Assembly: GCA_030637665.1 (NCBI GenBank)
Contig: DAOWGA010000230.1
Span: 1-6,215, forward strand
Length of the DNA stretch: 6,215 nt
DNA from: Lysobacterales bacterium
Lineage (GTDB): Bacteria; Pseudomonadota; Gammaproteobacteria; Xanthomonadales; SZUA-36
Direction of reading: 5' to 3'
In this document: one piece after another, positions 6,200 through 6,215 of the stretch
Layout of the letters: each line of letters starts with the position of its first letter
Numbering within the stretch: the first letter of the stretch is position 1
The notes under the pieces: model-generated
What the model saw: the letters and a program-made list of their open reading frames with translations, nothing else
Database searches by the model: none
Told to the model about the DNA's origin: nothing
Program-made: the position numbers and the translations under genes

Positions 6200-6215
6200 T
6201 ATTGGCTGCCGTGTG

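Noticed and set aside
1..6215. Mobile elements, CRISPR arrays, tRNA or rRNA genes
   Set aside because: I saw no transposase-like frame, no terminal inverted repeats, no regularly spaced repeats and no tRNA-like cloverleaf. Nearly all of the window is accounted for by six ordinary coding genes.

Overview
The window carries six minus-strand protein genes in two groups. It most likely comes from a Gram-negative, aerobically respiring proteobacterium, and a gammaproteobacterium is my best guess. The reasons are the proteobacterial style of the cytochrome oxidase subunits, the Sec-type signal peptides, ATGA-coupled genes and moderately high GC coding DNA. The species cannot be named from the sequence alone.

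Reading in the direction of transcription (right to left), the first group covers 6199-3220. It encodes an unrecognised periplasmic protein of about 209 residues, a 567-residue multicopper oxidase and a 217-residue cupredoxin. Both junctions are 4-base ATGA overlaps, so the three are almost certainly one translationally coupled operon. Each protein has an N-terminal export signal and one C-terminal membrane helix followed by a basic tail. All three should therefore sit on the periplasmic face of the inner membrane.

A 218-base AT-rich spacer (3002-3219) follows. It holds a Fur-box-like sequence overlapping a plausible sigma70 promoter, and no convincing terminator.

The second group covers 3001-1. 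It encodes a 188-residue protein with two membrane helices (GTG start), cytochrome c oxidase subunit II with two fused cytochrome c domains (caa3/cao3-like), and subunit I. Subunit I runs off the left edge directly after the CuB ligand pair HH. A 24-codon reading frame bridges the subunit II-subunit I gap and ends in a TGATG junction.

The oxidase is a normal A1-type heme-copper enzyme: the CuA ligands and the D-channel residues and Glu are all visible. The unusual part is the neighbouring trio. It joins a type-B-like two-domain multicopper oxidase (type 1 copper only in domain 1, eight histidines for the trinuclear cluster split between domains) to a membrane-tethered cupredoxin that looks like a multicopper-oxidase domain with trinuclear ligands lost. 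A working hypothesis is a membrane-bound periplasmic copper redox module that feeds, or works beside, the terminal oxidase. Its substrate is unknown.
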